Part shown: positions 10,898-20,828 of the stretch, in pieces
Position numbering within the stretch: position 1 is the first letter of the stretch
Layout: each line of letters opens with the position of its first letter
Origin: Dolomedes plantarius
Taxonomy: Eukaryota > Arthropoda > Arachnida > Araneae > Dolomedidae
DNA length: 64,000 nt
Assembly: GCA_907164885.2 (NCBI GenBank)
Contig: OU015503.1
Span: 130,008,134-130,072,133 of the forward strand
Direction of reading: 5' to 3'
Made by a program: the position numbers and the translations under genes
The notes under the pieces: generated by a model
What the model was told of the DNA's origin: nothing
The model's database searches: none
The model's input: the letters and a program-made list of their open reading frames with translations, nothing else

Positions 10898-12614
10898 TGT
10901 TGTGATGATAATTAATAGTTTTGGAAGTGATTAAAGTTAATATTAATATCGGGTATTCAGATAATTAAATTAGTAAAGTAAGTGAATAAGTTAGTAAATT
11001 TTAGTAACGATTGTGCTTTGTTTTAATAAATTTATTAGGCCTCTGCTATATATGTAAGGGTTATACTTGTGGTGATCGGATATTAATTGATTTTATTAAT
11101 GTCATCGCACTTAGAGAAGTGTGCGCAAGTTTCTCTAAGTGTTTTGACATTGAGAGGAATTAAGTTTGGAATAGATCATCACAGGTTATACCTTATTGTT
11201 AATATTGATAAATTAATAAGTTTAATTTATGAACCTTGTGAATGGTTGGCATATTTTTTTTTATTGTTTTTGGCTGGCGTTTTGTATTTTAAATGGTAAA
11301 AGTCTTAGAAATATTCTTTGCTTTTCTTCTATCCTTAAAAAAGTAACCCAGCGCCTAGCAACAGCTTTGATAGCCTCCCCCACTGTCGGTAACCCAATAC
11401 GTCCGCCAAAGCCCTTTTTCGAACGGGGAGAAATTTTGGAAGGTCAGATGCAAGGCGCGCATTGATACATCGCCGGGTGGATGACCAGGCCGCCAGGAAA
11501 TTACAATAACCAACAAGAACGAGATGAGAGGTGGAAAAAAATTAATTGTATAAACAATTGCAGAGTGCAAGAGTGCCACCTGTAGCCTTCCCCCCTCATT
11601 TCGGCCATTACAATTCACTGAGCATCAAAGAACTATTTGGTGTGGAGGATGGTTTCACCGGACTGATGGAAAGGGTGACAAGGTGCTGACTCGGAGCGCG
11701 GGAGTTTGAAAACAAGGAGAAGATTTCTGAATCCTGGACGTAGAGGCGAGGGCGAAAAACCGAGGGGTCGGGGCTGGAAGCTCTGGCCTCGATACAACGC
11801 TAAGATCCCGACGATGAAGTGACGCGACGGGTGAATTTCTTTTCCTTCCTTTACTTCTATAAATTCTATCCATAACCTCTCTACTTTTGATTAAAGCTGC
11901 AGCTACACCATTAAGATTAAATTTAAATGTAAAAATAAATTAAGATGAGCAATTGCATTTAGAATGACTTAGTTTTTTTTAATTCGCCAGCCATTTCATT
12001 TTGTATTGTCATTGTATATATTTTATTGTGTTGCGAGGATATAGAAGTTGGTTTTTATAGCAATTGTATTATTGATGATTTAATATTGGTATCCCAAAAA
12101 TGTTTAATAGAACTGATTACCAGATTGGTGGTAATATTGTTAATGTAATCGGAAGGAATAAATTTGTTATGTTAAAGTATATCTTTGTCATGTCGGTCCT
12201 TGCCTTTTTAGTAATTTTGCTGATTTTCAGCTTTAGGTTTTAATTTTATTTCAGCAGATTTGAAGCTTTTTCTTTTAGGTGAGATAATTTTATTTTCTAG
12301 GTGCTCTCCAAGGTTAAGTAATTTTATTAGATTTAATTTCATTTTCTTTTGGCTCATTATTCACCACAGTGAAGCATTCAGTTCGAACCAGTGTTAATTA
12401 TAATTATTAATTGTTTATGGGTTATTGCATTTAAAAATAACACAACGCAACTTACCATCTATCTTAAAATGTACTAACCACTAATGGCCAAATGGCAACT
12501 CTTGAAGTAAATTGATTTTAAAGATTGTAAAGAGTAATTCTAACTTTAATTAATAAGTAATTATAATATATAAAGTTAAAATAAACCCCCCATAACACCT
12601 TTTTCAACGCCACA
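10898..12614 (+). repeat. Left LTR
   Basis: TG...CA bounded, 1,717 bp. AT-rich at both ends with a GC-richer middle (about 11348-11870). An AATAAA at 12580-12585 lies 30 bp from the 3' edge, a suitable poly(A) signal. Small open frames inside it are identical in both LTRs simply because the LTRs are; none resembles a known protein. Confidence 0.95.
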
Positions 12615-12616
12615 AA

Positions 12617-12634
12617 TGGCGCCTGTGACCTACC
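12617..12634 (+). other. Putative tRNA primer-binding site
   Basis: Two bases after the left LTR the sequence TGGCGCCTGTGACC begins with TGG, the complement of a tRNA CCA end, and then GCGCC. This is the normal position and start of a retroelement minus-strand primer site. The matching tRNA was not determined. Confidence 0.65.
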
Positions 12635-14127
12635 CACGCTGTGCCATTTTTTTTTCTTCAAATGGTACAAGTTGTGGAGACTGTTTGCAAATGAGCCATT
12701 TTTTTTTCCATTATCCTTTCTTTCGGTGAGACGGCATGACATATTAAATTTTGGTATAGTAGAGGCTTAATCTTATTTTGGCACAGATTTTTTGGTTCAT
12801 ATGATTTTTATGTGGTTATGGTTATTATTAATTTTGATATTTTAAATGATGTAGATTTTAATTAGAAATTTTTCTTACATTCCTATATTTTGTGCAATTA
12901 TTTTGAATATTGATTTTTTTTTCATTTTGAATTATTGAACGATATAAATGTTTTTTTGGTGTTTTACTTAAGAGTATTGTTCTGTTAGTGCATTTAAGGA
13001 TACATTTCGATTTGGAAGTTATTTTTACATTCCTATATATTTTGCGTTTATATTGAATATTGAATATTTTTAACATCTTTAAACATTGATAGATATTTTT
13101 ATTAAATATTTTTATTGGTATTTTGTTGTTTTAACGGTTTTTATTGCTATGCTAGTGGTTTTAAGTATAATATTTGATTTGAGGTGCTAAATTGTGTTTC
13201 TTTTACAATGTCTCCCATAGTATATTTGCATACTAAGTATTGATAAATTTTTAATTGCAATTCTACATGTCAGATAATTTTTTTTTGGTTATTTTGGGCT
13301 TCATATCACGAGTTTTTTTTGTCTTGCCAGGTGCTAAGTTTTTTCTGCTTTCCTCTTGCCATTTAGAGCTGGTCTCATGGTAAAACGGGAAGTAGTTTTA
13401 GTTGGGTTCTTGGACAGATTGAAAATTACATTAAATTTTTTTCATATAATAGTTAATGATCTTTTTTTCACACGAAATTAGTTACAATTGGGTTTAAGAT
13501 TCAAACTTCAATGTCACAGACTGGGAAATTTGAATGCTGCGGTCATTTCAGTACCTAATAAATTCAGTTTCTCATGTCGGGTATGTGTTTGGAATTAATA
13601 CCAGTTGGGTTTGTTTAGAAATTTAATTAAAATGGGGGTTAATATTCAACTTCAATGTCACAGGCTGGGAAATTTTGAATGTTGTGGTCTTTCAGTACCT
13701 AATAAGTTCAGTTTCTCATGTCAGAGATTTGTTGGATTCAATACCAGTTTAGTTGTTTTTGCAGAGTTTTAGCTTAATTTAATATTGTTTAATTTCTTTT
13801 GTAATGCATACTAAAGCGTCCGAAAATTTTGTTTATGTGTAGGGTTAATGTTAATTTTTTTTGGTGCTCTTGTCTACAATGTTTCATGTGCATATTCTGT
13901 TTTGAACGGATCAGCATGACTTTTGGGGATCGACTGTGATTCGATTCGACCGGTTTTTGTTTATTTAAGTAGGGCATACAGTTTTTGAATAAGTTTGGTT
14001 ATGTTATTTTAGTAGGTATGCTTGCGTTGGTCTGTTCAGTTCGGTTTATGCAATTAAACGTTAGACAGGGCTTCTTGTGTTAAGCATTATTTTACTAAGC
14101 ATATTAGAATTTCATTGCCGCGAGGGA

Positions 14128-14144
14128 CGAAGAGTCTCTCTTCG
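14128..14144 (+). other. Hairpin CGAAGAG-TCT-CTCTTCG, copy 1
   Basis: A perfect 7-bp stem with a 3-nt loop inside the best-conserved block of the LTR-element interior. Repeated identically at 14337-14353. Confidence 0.8.
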
Positions 14145-14336
14145 CAGGCTGGAATTACTTTTGGTTTGGTAGGAGTAAATGGTGGAGTAGTTAAATATTG
14201 GTTTCAAAATTTTATCATTTACTTAGTTTTGTAATGTATACTAAGGTGTACAGGAGGTTAATGAACGTTAGACATGGCTTCAGATTTTAATCATTAATTT
14301 TTACTAAGCATACTAGAATTTCATTGCCGCGAGGGA

Positions 14337-14353
14337 CGAAGAGTCTCTCTTCG
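14337..14353 (+). other. Hairpin CGAAGAG-TCT-CTCTTCG, copy 2
   Basis: Identical to the hairpin at 14128-14144, with the same immediate flanks, although the wider flanks differ. Conservation of the core suggests function or recent duplication. Confidence 0.8.
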
Positions 14354-15152
14354 CAGGCTGGAATTAAATTTGGTTTGGTAGGAGTAAATGGTGTAGTTAA
14401 CGATAGGGCTCAAATTTCTATCAATTACCTGGTTTTGTAATGTATACTAGGGTGTACGGGAGGTTAAAATTTTTTTGTTATATGTACGGTTAAAGTTGTA
14501 ATTTTTGTACACCTGTCTCACATGTTTCATATACATTTTTTTGAGGTTGAACAGTAAACATGTTAATTTTGTTTGAACAGTGATAATGAATTTCGTAAGA
14601 GAGAATTTTGTATTGAGTTTTGTTCGAAGAGGTTTTGTTTATTTGTGTTAAGCATACGTTGTTTTTTTTAAATTTGTTTCGGATTGTATGCTAGGGTCGC
14701 ACTGTCAATTTCAAATTATAGAAGTAAACTGTGGACAGGATGTAATGTTTTTGAACTGATTGTTTTAACCGAGGATGATTATTTTACTATGCAGTTTTTT
14801 TAGTGTATATGGTTTAATTGTAAGTTGAACATACAATTGTGGTAATGAAATGTTTTAGATATATGTTAGGTGTTCAATGTTTCATTTTTGCTTGTTTTAT
14901 ATACAATTGTGGTATTGAAATTTTTTTTTCGGGTAGTATGCTAGATGTTCCATGGTTTATAATTTTGTTTAATAAGTAATCTCTCATGTATATGTGTTTT
15001 GTTATGTGACCCGGGTCGAATGGGAACAATATATCACATTGTGTAATGAAATTTTATACTTTAGTCAATTCTTTTAATTCGTGAAATTTTTCCACGGTGA
15101 TCTGTGTTTTTTTTTATTAAAAAAAAAATTTGTGCCAAATTTTTTTTCTCGC

Positions 15153-15163
15153 GGAAAAGGAGG
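15153..15163 (+). other. Putative polypurine tract
   Basis: GGAAAAGGAGG lies 4 bp before the right LTR, the expected place for plus-strand priming. Confidence 0.75.
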
Positions 15164-15167
15164 TATT

Positions 15168-16884
15168 TGTTGTGATGATAATTAATAGTTTTGGAAGTGA
15201 TTAAAGTTAATATTAATATCGGGTATTCAGATAATTAAATTAGTAAAGTAAGTGAATAAGTTAGTAAATTTTAGTAACGATTGTGCTTTGTTTTAATAAA
15301 TTTATTAGGCCTCTGCTATATATGTAAGGGTTATACTTGTGGTGATCGGATATTAATTGATTTTATTAATGTCATCGCACTTAGAGAAGTGTGCGCAAGT
15401 TTCTCTAAGTGTTTTGACATTGAGAGGAATTAAGTTTGGAATAGATCATCACAGGTTATACCTTATTGTTAATATTGATAAATTAATAAGTTTAATTTAT
15501 GAACCTTGTGAATGGTTGGCATATTTTTTTTTATTGTTTTTGGCTGGCGTTTTGTATTTTAAATGGTAAAAGTCTTAGAAATATTCTTTGCTTTTCTTCT
15601 ATCCTTAAAAAAGTAACCCAGCGCCTAGCAACAGCTTTGATAGCCTCCCCCACTGTCGGTAACCCAATACGTCCGCCAAAGCCCTTTTTCGAACGGGGAG
15701 AAATTTTGGAAGGTCAGATGCAAGGCGCGCATTGATACATCGCCGGGTGGATGACCAGGCCGCCAGGAAATTACAATAACCAACAAGAACGAGATGAGAG
15801 GTGGAAAAAAATTAATTGTATAAACAATTGCAGAGTGCAAGAGTGCCACCTGTAGCCTTCCCCCCTCATTTCGGCCATTACAATTCACTGAGCATCAAAG
15901 AACTATTTGGTGTGGAGGATGGTTTCACCGGACTGATGGAAAGGGTGACAAGGTGCTGACTCGGAGCGCGGGAGTTTGAAAACAAGGAGAAGATTTCTGA
16001 ATCCTGGACGTAGAGGCGAGGGCGAAAAACCGAGGGGTCGGGGCTGGAAGCTCTGGCCTCGATACAACGCTAAGATCCCGACGATGAAGTGACGCGACGG
16101 GTGAATTTCTTTTCCTTCCTTTACTTCTATAAATTCTATCCATAACCTCTCTACTTTTGATTAAAGCTGCAGCTACACCATTAAGATTAAATTTAAATGT
16201 AAAAATAAATTAAGATGAGCAATTGCATTTAGAATGACTTAGTTTTTTTTAATTCGCCAGCCATTTCATTTTGTATTGTCATTGTATATATTTTATTGTG
16301 TTGCGAGGATATAGAAGTTGGTTTTTATAGCAATTGTATTATTGATGATTTAATATTGGTATCCCAAAAATGTTTAATAGAACTGATTACCAGATTGGTG
16401 GTAATATTGTTAATGTAATCGGAAGGAATAAATTTGTTATGTTAAAGTATATCTTTGTCATGTCGGTCCTTGCCTTTTTAGTAATTTTGCTGATTTTCAG
16501 CTTTAGGTTTTAATTTTATTTCAGCAGATTTGAAGCTTTTTCTTTTAGGTGAGATAATTTTATTTTCTAGGTGCTCTCCAAGGTTAAGTAATTTTATTAG
16601 ATTTAATTTCATTTTCTTTTGGCTCATTATTCACCACAGTGAAGCATTCAGTTCGAACCAGTGTTAATTATAATTATTAATTGTTTATGGGTTATTGCAT
16701 TTAAAAATAACACAACGCAACTTACCATCTATCTTAAAATGTACTAACCACTAATGGCCAAATGGCAACTCTTGAAGTAAATTGATTTTAAAGATTGTAA
16801 AGAGTAATTCTAACTTTAATTAATAAGTAATTATAATATATAAAGTTAAAATAAACCCCCCATAACACCTTTTTCAACGCCACA
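15168..16884 (+). repeat. Right LTR
   Basis: Direct copy of 10898-12614 with an offset of 4,270. No differences were seen in a line-by-line reading. AATAAA at 16850-16855. Followed by ATAC (16885-16888) and then the continuation of the host repeat. Confidence 0.95.
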
Positions 16885-16888
16885 ATAC

Positions 16889-17465
16889 TGTATTAAATTA
16901 TAACCATATGCATCGATAATCATGCTTGAATCCCAGAATATATTATTAATTGTTATTTTCATATTGTGCTTCGTATGTAATTTCGATAGTTCGAATTTAT
17001 TGTAGCACTGTATGAAGTATACGAGTTACGAAAAACAGCATATAACAGTGAAATTTGGGTATTTTGCTATCGAAAATCTGAGGTTGGATGTCATAAATTT
17101 AGCAAAATATCGTTCTCGGATAGATTTTTGAAACTTTCATTATATGGGGTAGACATTTTATTTTATCGTTTAAAAACTGGATTGGAATACTTTTTTCCAC
17201 CGTGTTATTTCAAAATCGCATAAAAAAAGGGAATAGGTGTACACGCTTTAAATTTTCTTGTGGAATCCGCGAGTAGGAAGCATCTTACTTCCTCGATTTC
17301 AAACGTATTTAATTCGTACATGTCTCTTACTTCAAACTCTGCCGTAGATAATGGATGTTTTCCCCATTACCAAAGAGTCCAACGCGAAATTCGATAGAAT
17401 TTAGACCAGTCATACTCCATCCCTCTTTTTTTTTATCTCGGGCATATGTTTGCGAGGTTGCGCCG
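16889..17465 (+). repeat. Dispersed repeat R4, copy 1, then unassigned spacer
   Basis: 'cccagaatatattattaatt' followed by 'cttcgtatgtaattt' and a 'tatgaagta' stretch is shared with 20750-22180 (interrupted by Tc1), 33600-33665 (short) and 39143-39350. From about 17140 to 17465 nothing recognisable was seen apart from a T run near 17427. Confidence 0.75.
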
Positions 17466-17470
17466 GCCGA

Positions 17471-17879
17471 TTTAAAATTTCAAAAATTTAATGTTGGGAC
17501 ATTGTTTTAACTGTTTTGGACGAATAAGGTTTATACTTGCTACATGATGCTCTCAACATGTCTATCCTAGATGCCGGACGATGGCCGAAAGGCTAGGGCG
17601 CTGGCCTTCGGTACCTAAGTTCGAGTCCCATTCTCTGCATGAACGTCAGCAACCGTTCGGGTATATACATGTCTGTGCTCTAGTGTATTGTGCGTTTTCT
17701 TATTACTCTTCGTTGGATTCCGTAACTTCCAATAAACTCGATATGAACACTAATGACGGGTAAAACATCTGACCCAACACGTCAATAATTTAGAGTCGGA
17801 ATAATACTTTTCAGTTTAATTAAAACAATCAACTGAACGCCTTCCACTCACTTTTTATGAATGCTCTGGGTGCCAAATA
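17471..17879 (+). repeat. tRNA-derived SINE module, copy 1
   Basis: Collinear with 34866-35274. At 17582-17592 TGGCCGAAAGG fits the tRNA A-box pattern, and at 17618-17628 AGTTCGAGTCC fits the B-box except for one base, so the region from about 17568 could be an RNA polymerase III promoter of tRNA-Leu/Ser type. The A-to-B spacing is short but possible. A further ~240 bp downstream (aacgtcagcaaccgttcggg onward) is common to both copies and would be the SINE body. The 100 bp upstream of the tRNA-like part is shared too. Confidence 0.7.
17582..17628 (+). promoter_or_regulatory. Internal pol III promoter (A and B boxes) of the SINE, copy 1
   Basis: A box TGGCCGAAAGG at 17582-17592, B box AGTTCGAGTCC at 17618-17628. 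The same pair is at 34977-34987 and 35013-35023. Confidence 0.6.
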
Positions 17880-18407
17880 AAGCGGAAGCTTTGTGGTACT
17901 GTACTACAGCCAGCGGTGCGTAGCGAAGCCAGCGGAAGAGGCTTTTCTGTAATGTTTTTCGACGGATGCGTAACGTAGCGCAGCGAAGTGGAGCCAGGGT
18001 ATCTGAGCGAAGCGAAGATCCCGTGTGCGCTTACGAGTTTCGTAAAGCCAGCGGGAAGTTTGTTTACCAACTTATTTTTTATTTCTCGGTCGGTATTGAT
18101 GTTTATGTTTATATTTCGCATTTGTTTCACTGACCGCTACCGCCAGCGGAAGCTTTGTGGTACTGTACTACAGCCAGCGGTGCGTAGCGAAGCCAGCGGA
18201 AGAGGCTTTTCTGTAATGTTTTTGGACGGATGCGTAACGTAGCGTAGCGAAGTGGAGCAAGGGTATCTGAGCGAAGCGAAGGTCCCGTGTGCGCTTACGA
18301 GTTTCGTAAAGCCAGCGGTAAGTTTGTTTACCAACTTATTTGCTATTTCTCGGTCGCCATTGATGTTTTTGTGTATATTTCGCATGTGTTTTACGTGGTG
18401 TCCCTTT
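17880..18407 (+). repeat. Two tandem 264-bp 'agcgaag' modules
   Basis: The unit starting gcggaagctttgtggtactg occurs at about 17880 and about 18144. Each contains words such as gtagcgaagccagcgg and gtatctgagcgaagcgaag. Single copies are at 35275-35465 and 59474-59670. The unit is GC-richer than its surroundings and open in several frames on both strands, which reflects composition and not a gene. Confidence 0.85.
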
Positions 18408-18752
18408 ATAGGGAGCAATGCTGGTCTGCCTATATGGTGCTCCCATAATAAAATGGTCAGCACGGTGAATAACAACAGGCGAATGTCTATCCGACAAAGT
18501 GCCTCCGCATTAGAAAAAATAAAATCTTGGGTTCTCTGGGACTACCAGTGAAGAACTATTGGTTTAAGCCAGTGGTGGGTAAATAGCCAAGACATCCAGA
18601 AAAACTGCCAAAGACAGCCAAAGACTGCAAGAGACTTCCAGCCAGAAAAACTGCCAATATTTTATTTTATTTATTTTATGATACAATTTATACCTTTTCT
18701 GAAATGCTGAATTAACTAATAAATGAAATGATTTTAAAAGGTGTGGTCCCCG
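18408..18752. other. Non-coding spacer
   Basis: No gene. 'gccaaagacagccaaagact' near 18606 is a small internal repeat. Confidence 0.4.
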
Positions 18753-18895
18753 CAGTGGCGTAGCCATAGGGGGGCAAGGGGGAGTCTATCATGCCCACTC
18801 GCAGAGGGTCGCCAAATGGTCCTTTTCACTAATTTCACTATATGTTAATCGGGGGCGCCAAAAAGGTATCGCCAGTTATGCTCGCTACGTCACTG
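18753..18895. mobile_element. Small MITE with CAGTGGCGTAGC ends, copy 1
   Basis: A 143-bp element with ends cagtggcgtagcca and tcgctacgtcactg (inverted, with slight mismatch). The internal 'gggcgccaaaaaggtatcgc' is shared with the copy at 19720-19849. The termini resemble hAT-type ends, but no clear 8-bp duplication is visible, so the superfamily is uncertain. Confidence 0.7.
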
Positions 18896-19690
18896 GTTGA
18901 AATTAAAATTAAAATTTTTACTTCCCCTGGTTTAAACAATTTCAAAAGTTTGCAAACGAGTTTCCTTTCCAGTAGTAAGTCTGACCAATGTTTGCGGATC
19001 AGAGTTCTAAGATATTCGGCCAGCAAGACACGGCGATAATATAAAAATAGATTATAGGTTTCTCTCCAAACCTATTTTGATTTATTGTATTCAGTTGATA
19101 GAACGCGTACTGAGATAATACCCCTGTTATAATACCCTTACTAATTATTGCTTAATAGCATGAAAACACACGAATCGATGTCAATACAGATTCTTGTTTT
19201 AACAAACTGCTTCATTCGACACGTGGAATTAATTTCGTATGCCAATCTCAAAACCTCGTAAATGCCGGGACAATTCAACCTGTACCTTGCGAATTTCCGT
19301 TGTTCTATTAATTAGAGCCGGACGATGTTCCCAAATTTTATTTATTTTTTATTTTGAAAAATGGCGGCTTCAACTGTCAGGAGATATCTTCGAGCTACCA
19401 CAAAGTTTGGAAACACGCATTCAGTTTATTTCTCGTGATTTTAAACACGGCAGCTTATTAAAAATCAGCCTAAATATTCGATTCTATTTGTGTCGATTTG
19501 AGAATGCAATTTCGAACTAATGCGAAAGGGAGCGGGAACATTAGTCCTAACCCGACCGGCGGTTTTTCATAACTTTTAATTGATTTGATATTTATATGTG
19601 TGCGTATAATATATATGTGTCTACATACGCGTTCGTATACATGTAAGTGTGCTTGTCAAAAAATTATGAGAACATAAAATGGCGCATACT
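18896..19690. other. Non-coding spacer
   Basis: No gene recognised. A run resembling 33745-33830 (tattgtattcagttgataga) occurs near 19083, so part is an old dispersed repeat. A TATATA-type low-complexity run lies near 19590-19650. Confidence 0.45.
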
Positions 19691-19900
19691 AGAGTGGTCG
19701 GGTTCGAATTCCGGATAGGCAGTGGCGTAGCGAACGAGGGACGCCAAACGGGCCTCAAAGAATTCTATAGATTGTATTACTGTATGTTTTTCGGAGGGAA
19801 GGAGGGCGCCAAAAAGGTATCGCGCCCCGTTATGCTCGCTACGCCACTGTGGTTAGGGTGCGGTCGTTCACGTGGAATCTCATCTTTAACGAAGTAGCCA
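19691..19900 (+). repeat. SINE-like sequence split by a MITE
   Basis: A B-box-like GGTTCGAATTCC (one extra base) lies at 19701-19712. The MITE at 19720 follows at once. After the MITE, at about 19850, 'tggttagggtgcggtcgttc' looks like another tRNA-derived SINE start. The arrangement suggests a MITE inserted within or between SINE pieces. Confidence 0.4.
19720..19849. mobile_element. Small MITE with CAGTGGCGTAGC ends, copy 2
   Basis: A 130-bp element with perfect 14-bp inverted ends cagtggcgtagcga and tcgctacgccactg. Internal sequence is shared with the copy at 18753-18895. Confidence 0.75.
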
Positions 19901-20744
19901 ACAGAGTCGCGGACATAAGTTTATTAATTCTGTAATTTACTCCCTCTGAGTCTCTGTGAACGCATCGTTTTTAAAACTTAACAACGATCCACGCTACAAT
20001 ATTTTGGATTGAGTTTTAAGAACATGTTTGCATTAACCTCATTTGCGAATCTGTTTACGACATTTCAAAGTCAATTGAATCCAAGACCTTCGGTTCTTGT
20101 TTTGTAAGCCTATTCATTTATTCAGTTTCATTTTAAAGCTGATAGTCGTTTGCCGACGTATTTATTCTTTTTTTAGGGATTGTATGCTGATAAACTCTGA
20201 GATACATATATATAGATTTAAAAAATTAAAAGGTAAAAATAATACTTCTTGAGATTTAAAAATGTTTTGCCGAAAACGAAATTCGTTAGATTTCATTTCA
20301 CACAGCTATTCAAGTAGCAGCTGTGTCCATATTCTATTTCCCCGCGAGATACGTGACGTCACTTTTTATCGCCGTGAGTTTTCGCATGTCGCACCACGTG
20401 ACATCTTCCCTTCTCCCGGCAAGCGACATGACGTCATATGTACCTGTTTAAAAATTTATTTATTATACGTCATCGGGAATACATTCCGTTCGAACGATTA
20501 AATTCTGGCTTTTTAAAAAAATCGTTCGGAAATGTTCTCTGCATCAGTTATGACGGGAAACGAAATTTCTCGCCTCCGTCATTAAAATATACATAAAAAT
20601 GCCAGTTTGCATTCGATTTACTCATGTCTGAAGTCATTTCATCAGTAGTTTTTAAAATGACAACCTTTGGAACAAATGTAAGACTAACTTCTCATTCTTT
20701 ATATCCTATTCTTCAGATAGTTTTCAATGGTCATTGATAATCAT
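19901..20744. other. Non-coding spacer with two CRE palindromes
   Basis: No gene recognised. TGACGTCA is present at 20354-20361 and 20429-20436, within a stretch (about 20335-20440) that is GC-richer than the surroundings. Confidence 0.5.
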
Positions 20745-20828
20745 ATTCTCATCCCAGAATATATTACTAATTTTTATTTTCATAATGTACTTCGTATGTA
20801 ATTTTGATAGAATTTTTTTATAACACTA

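Larger units (their letters stand above)
12615..15167 (+). other. Non-coding, T-rich interior of the LTR element
   Basis: No gag or pol frame is visible. The + strand is strongly T-rich. It consists partly of repeated blocks. One block occurs at about 14060-14190 and again at about 14262-14395, with shared 'tcattgccgcgagggacgaa'. Another pair lies at about 13500-13580 and 13650-13730 (aacttcaatgtcaca). A third pair lies at about 13798-13910 and 14432-14560 (ttgtaatgcatacta). Such repetition suggests the interior grew by duplication of RNA-level signals, not by loss of a gene alone. Confidence 0.8.
10898..16884 (+). mobile_element. Young non-autonomous LTR retrotransposon (LARD-like), 5,987 bp
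   Basis: Two direct long terminal repeats (10898-12614 and 15168-16884, 1,717 bp each) flank a 2,553-bp interior. The LTRs begin TGTTGTG and end CGCCACA, and the element is flanked by a 4-bp ATAC duplication. A primer-binding-like site follows the left LTR after AA, and a purine tract precedes the right LTR, which sets the + orientation. By eye the two LTRs are identical, so insertion is recent. The interior has no frame resembling gag, protease, reverse transcriptase, RNase H or integrase, so mobility must depend on enzymes supplied by another element. The long LTRs and lack of coding match the LARD concept. The 4-bp duplication is compatible with Gypsy-type integration but does not prove it. 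Confidence 0.95.

Noticed and set aside
11087..11873. Four small open frames inside the left LTR, identical in the right LTR
   Set aside because: Identity is explained by LTR duplication; frames overlap on both strands and resemble no protein.
18137..18551. Frames of about 100-110 codons on both strands
   Set aside because: They follow the tandem 'agcgaag' module, which is open in several frames through its composition.
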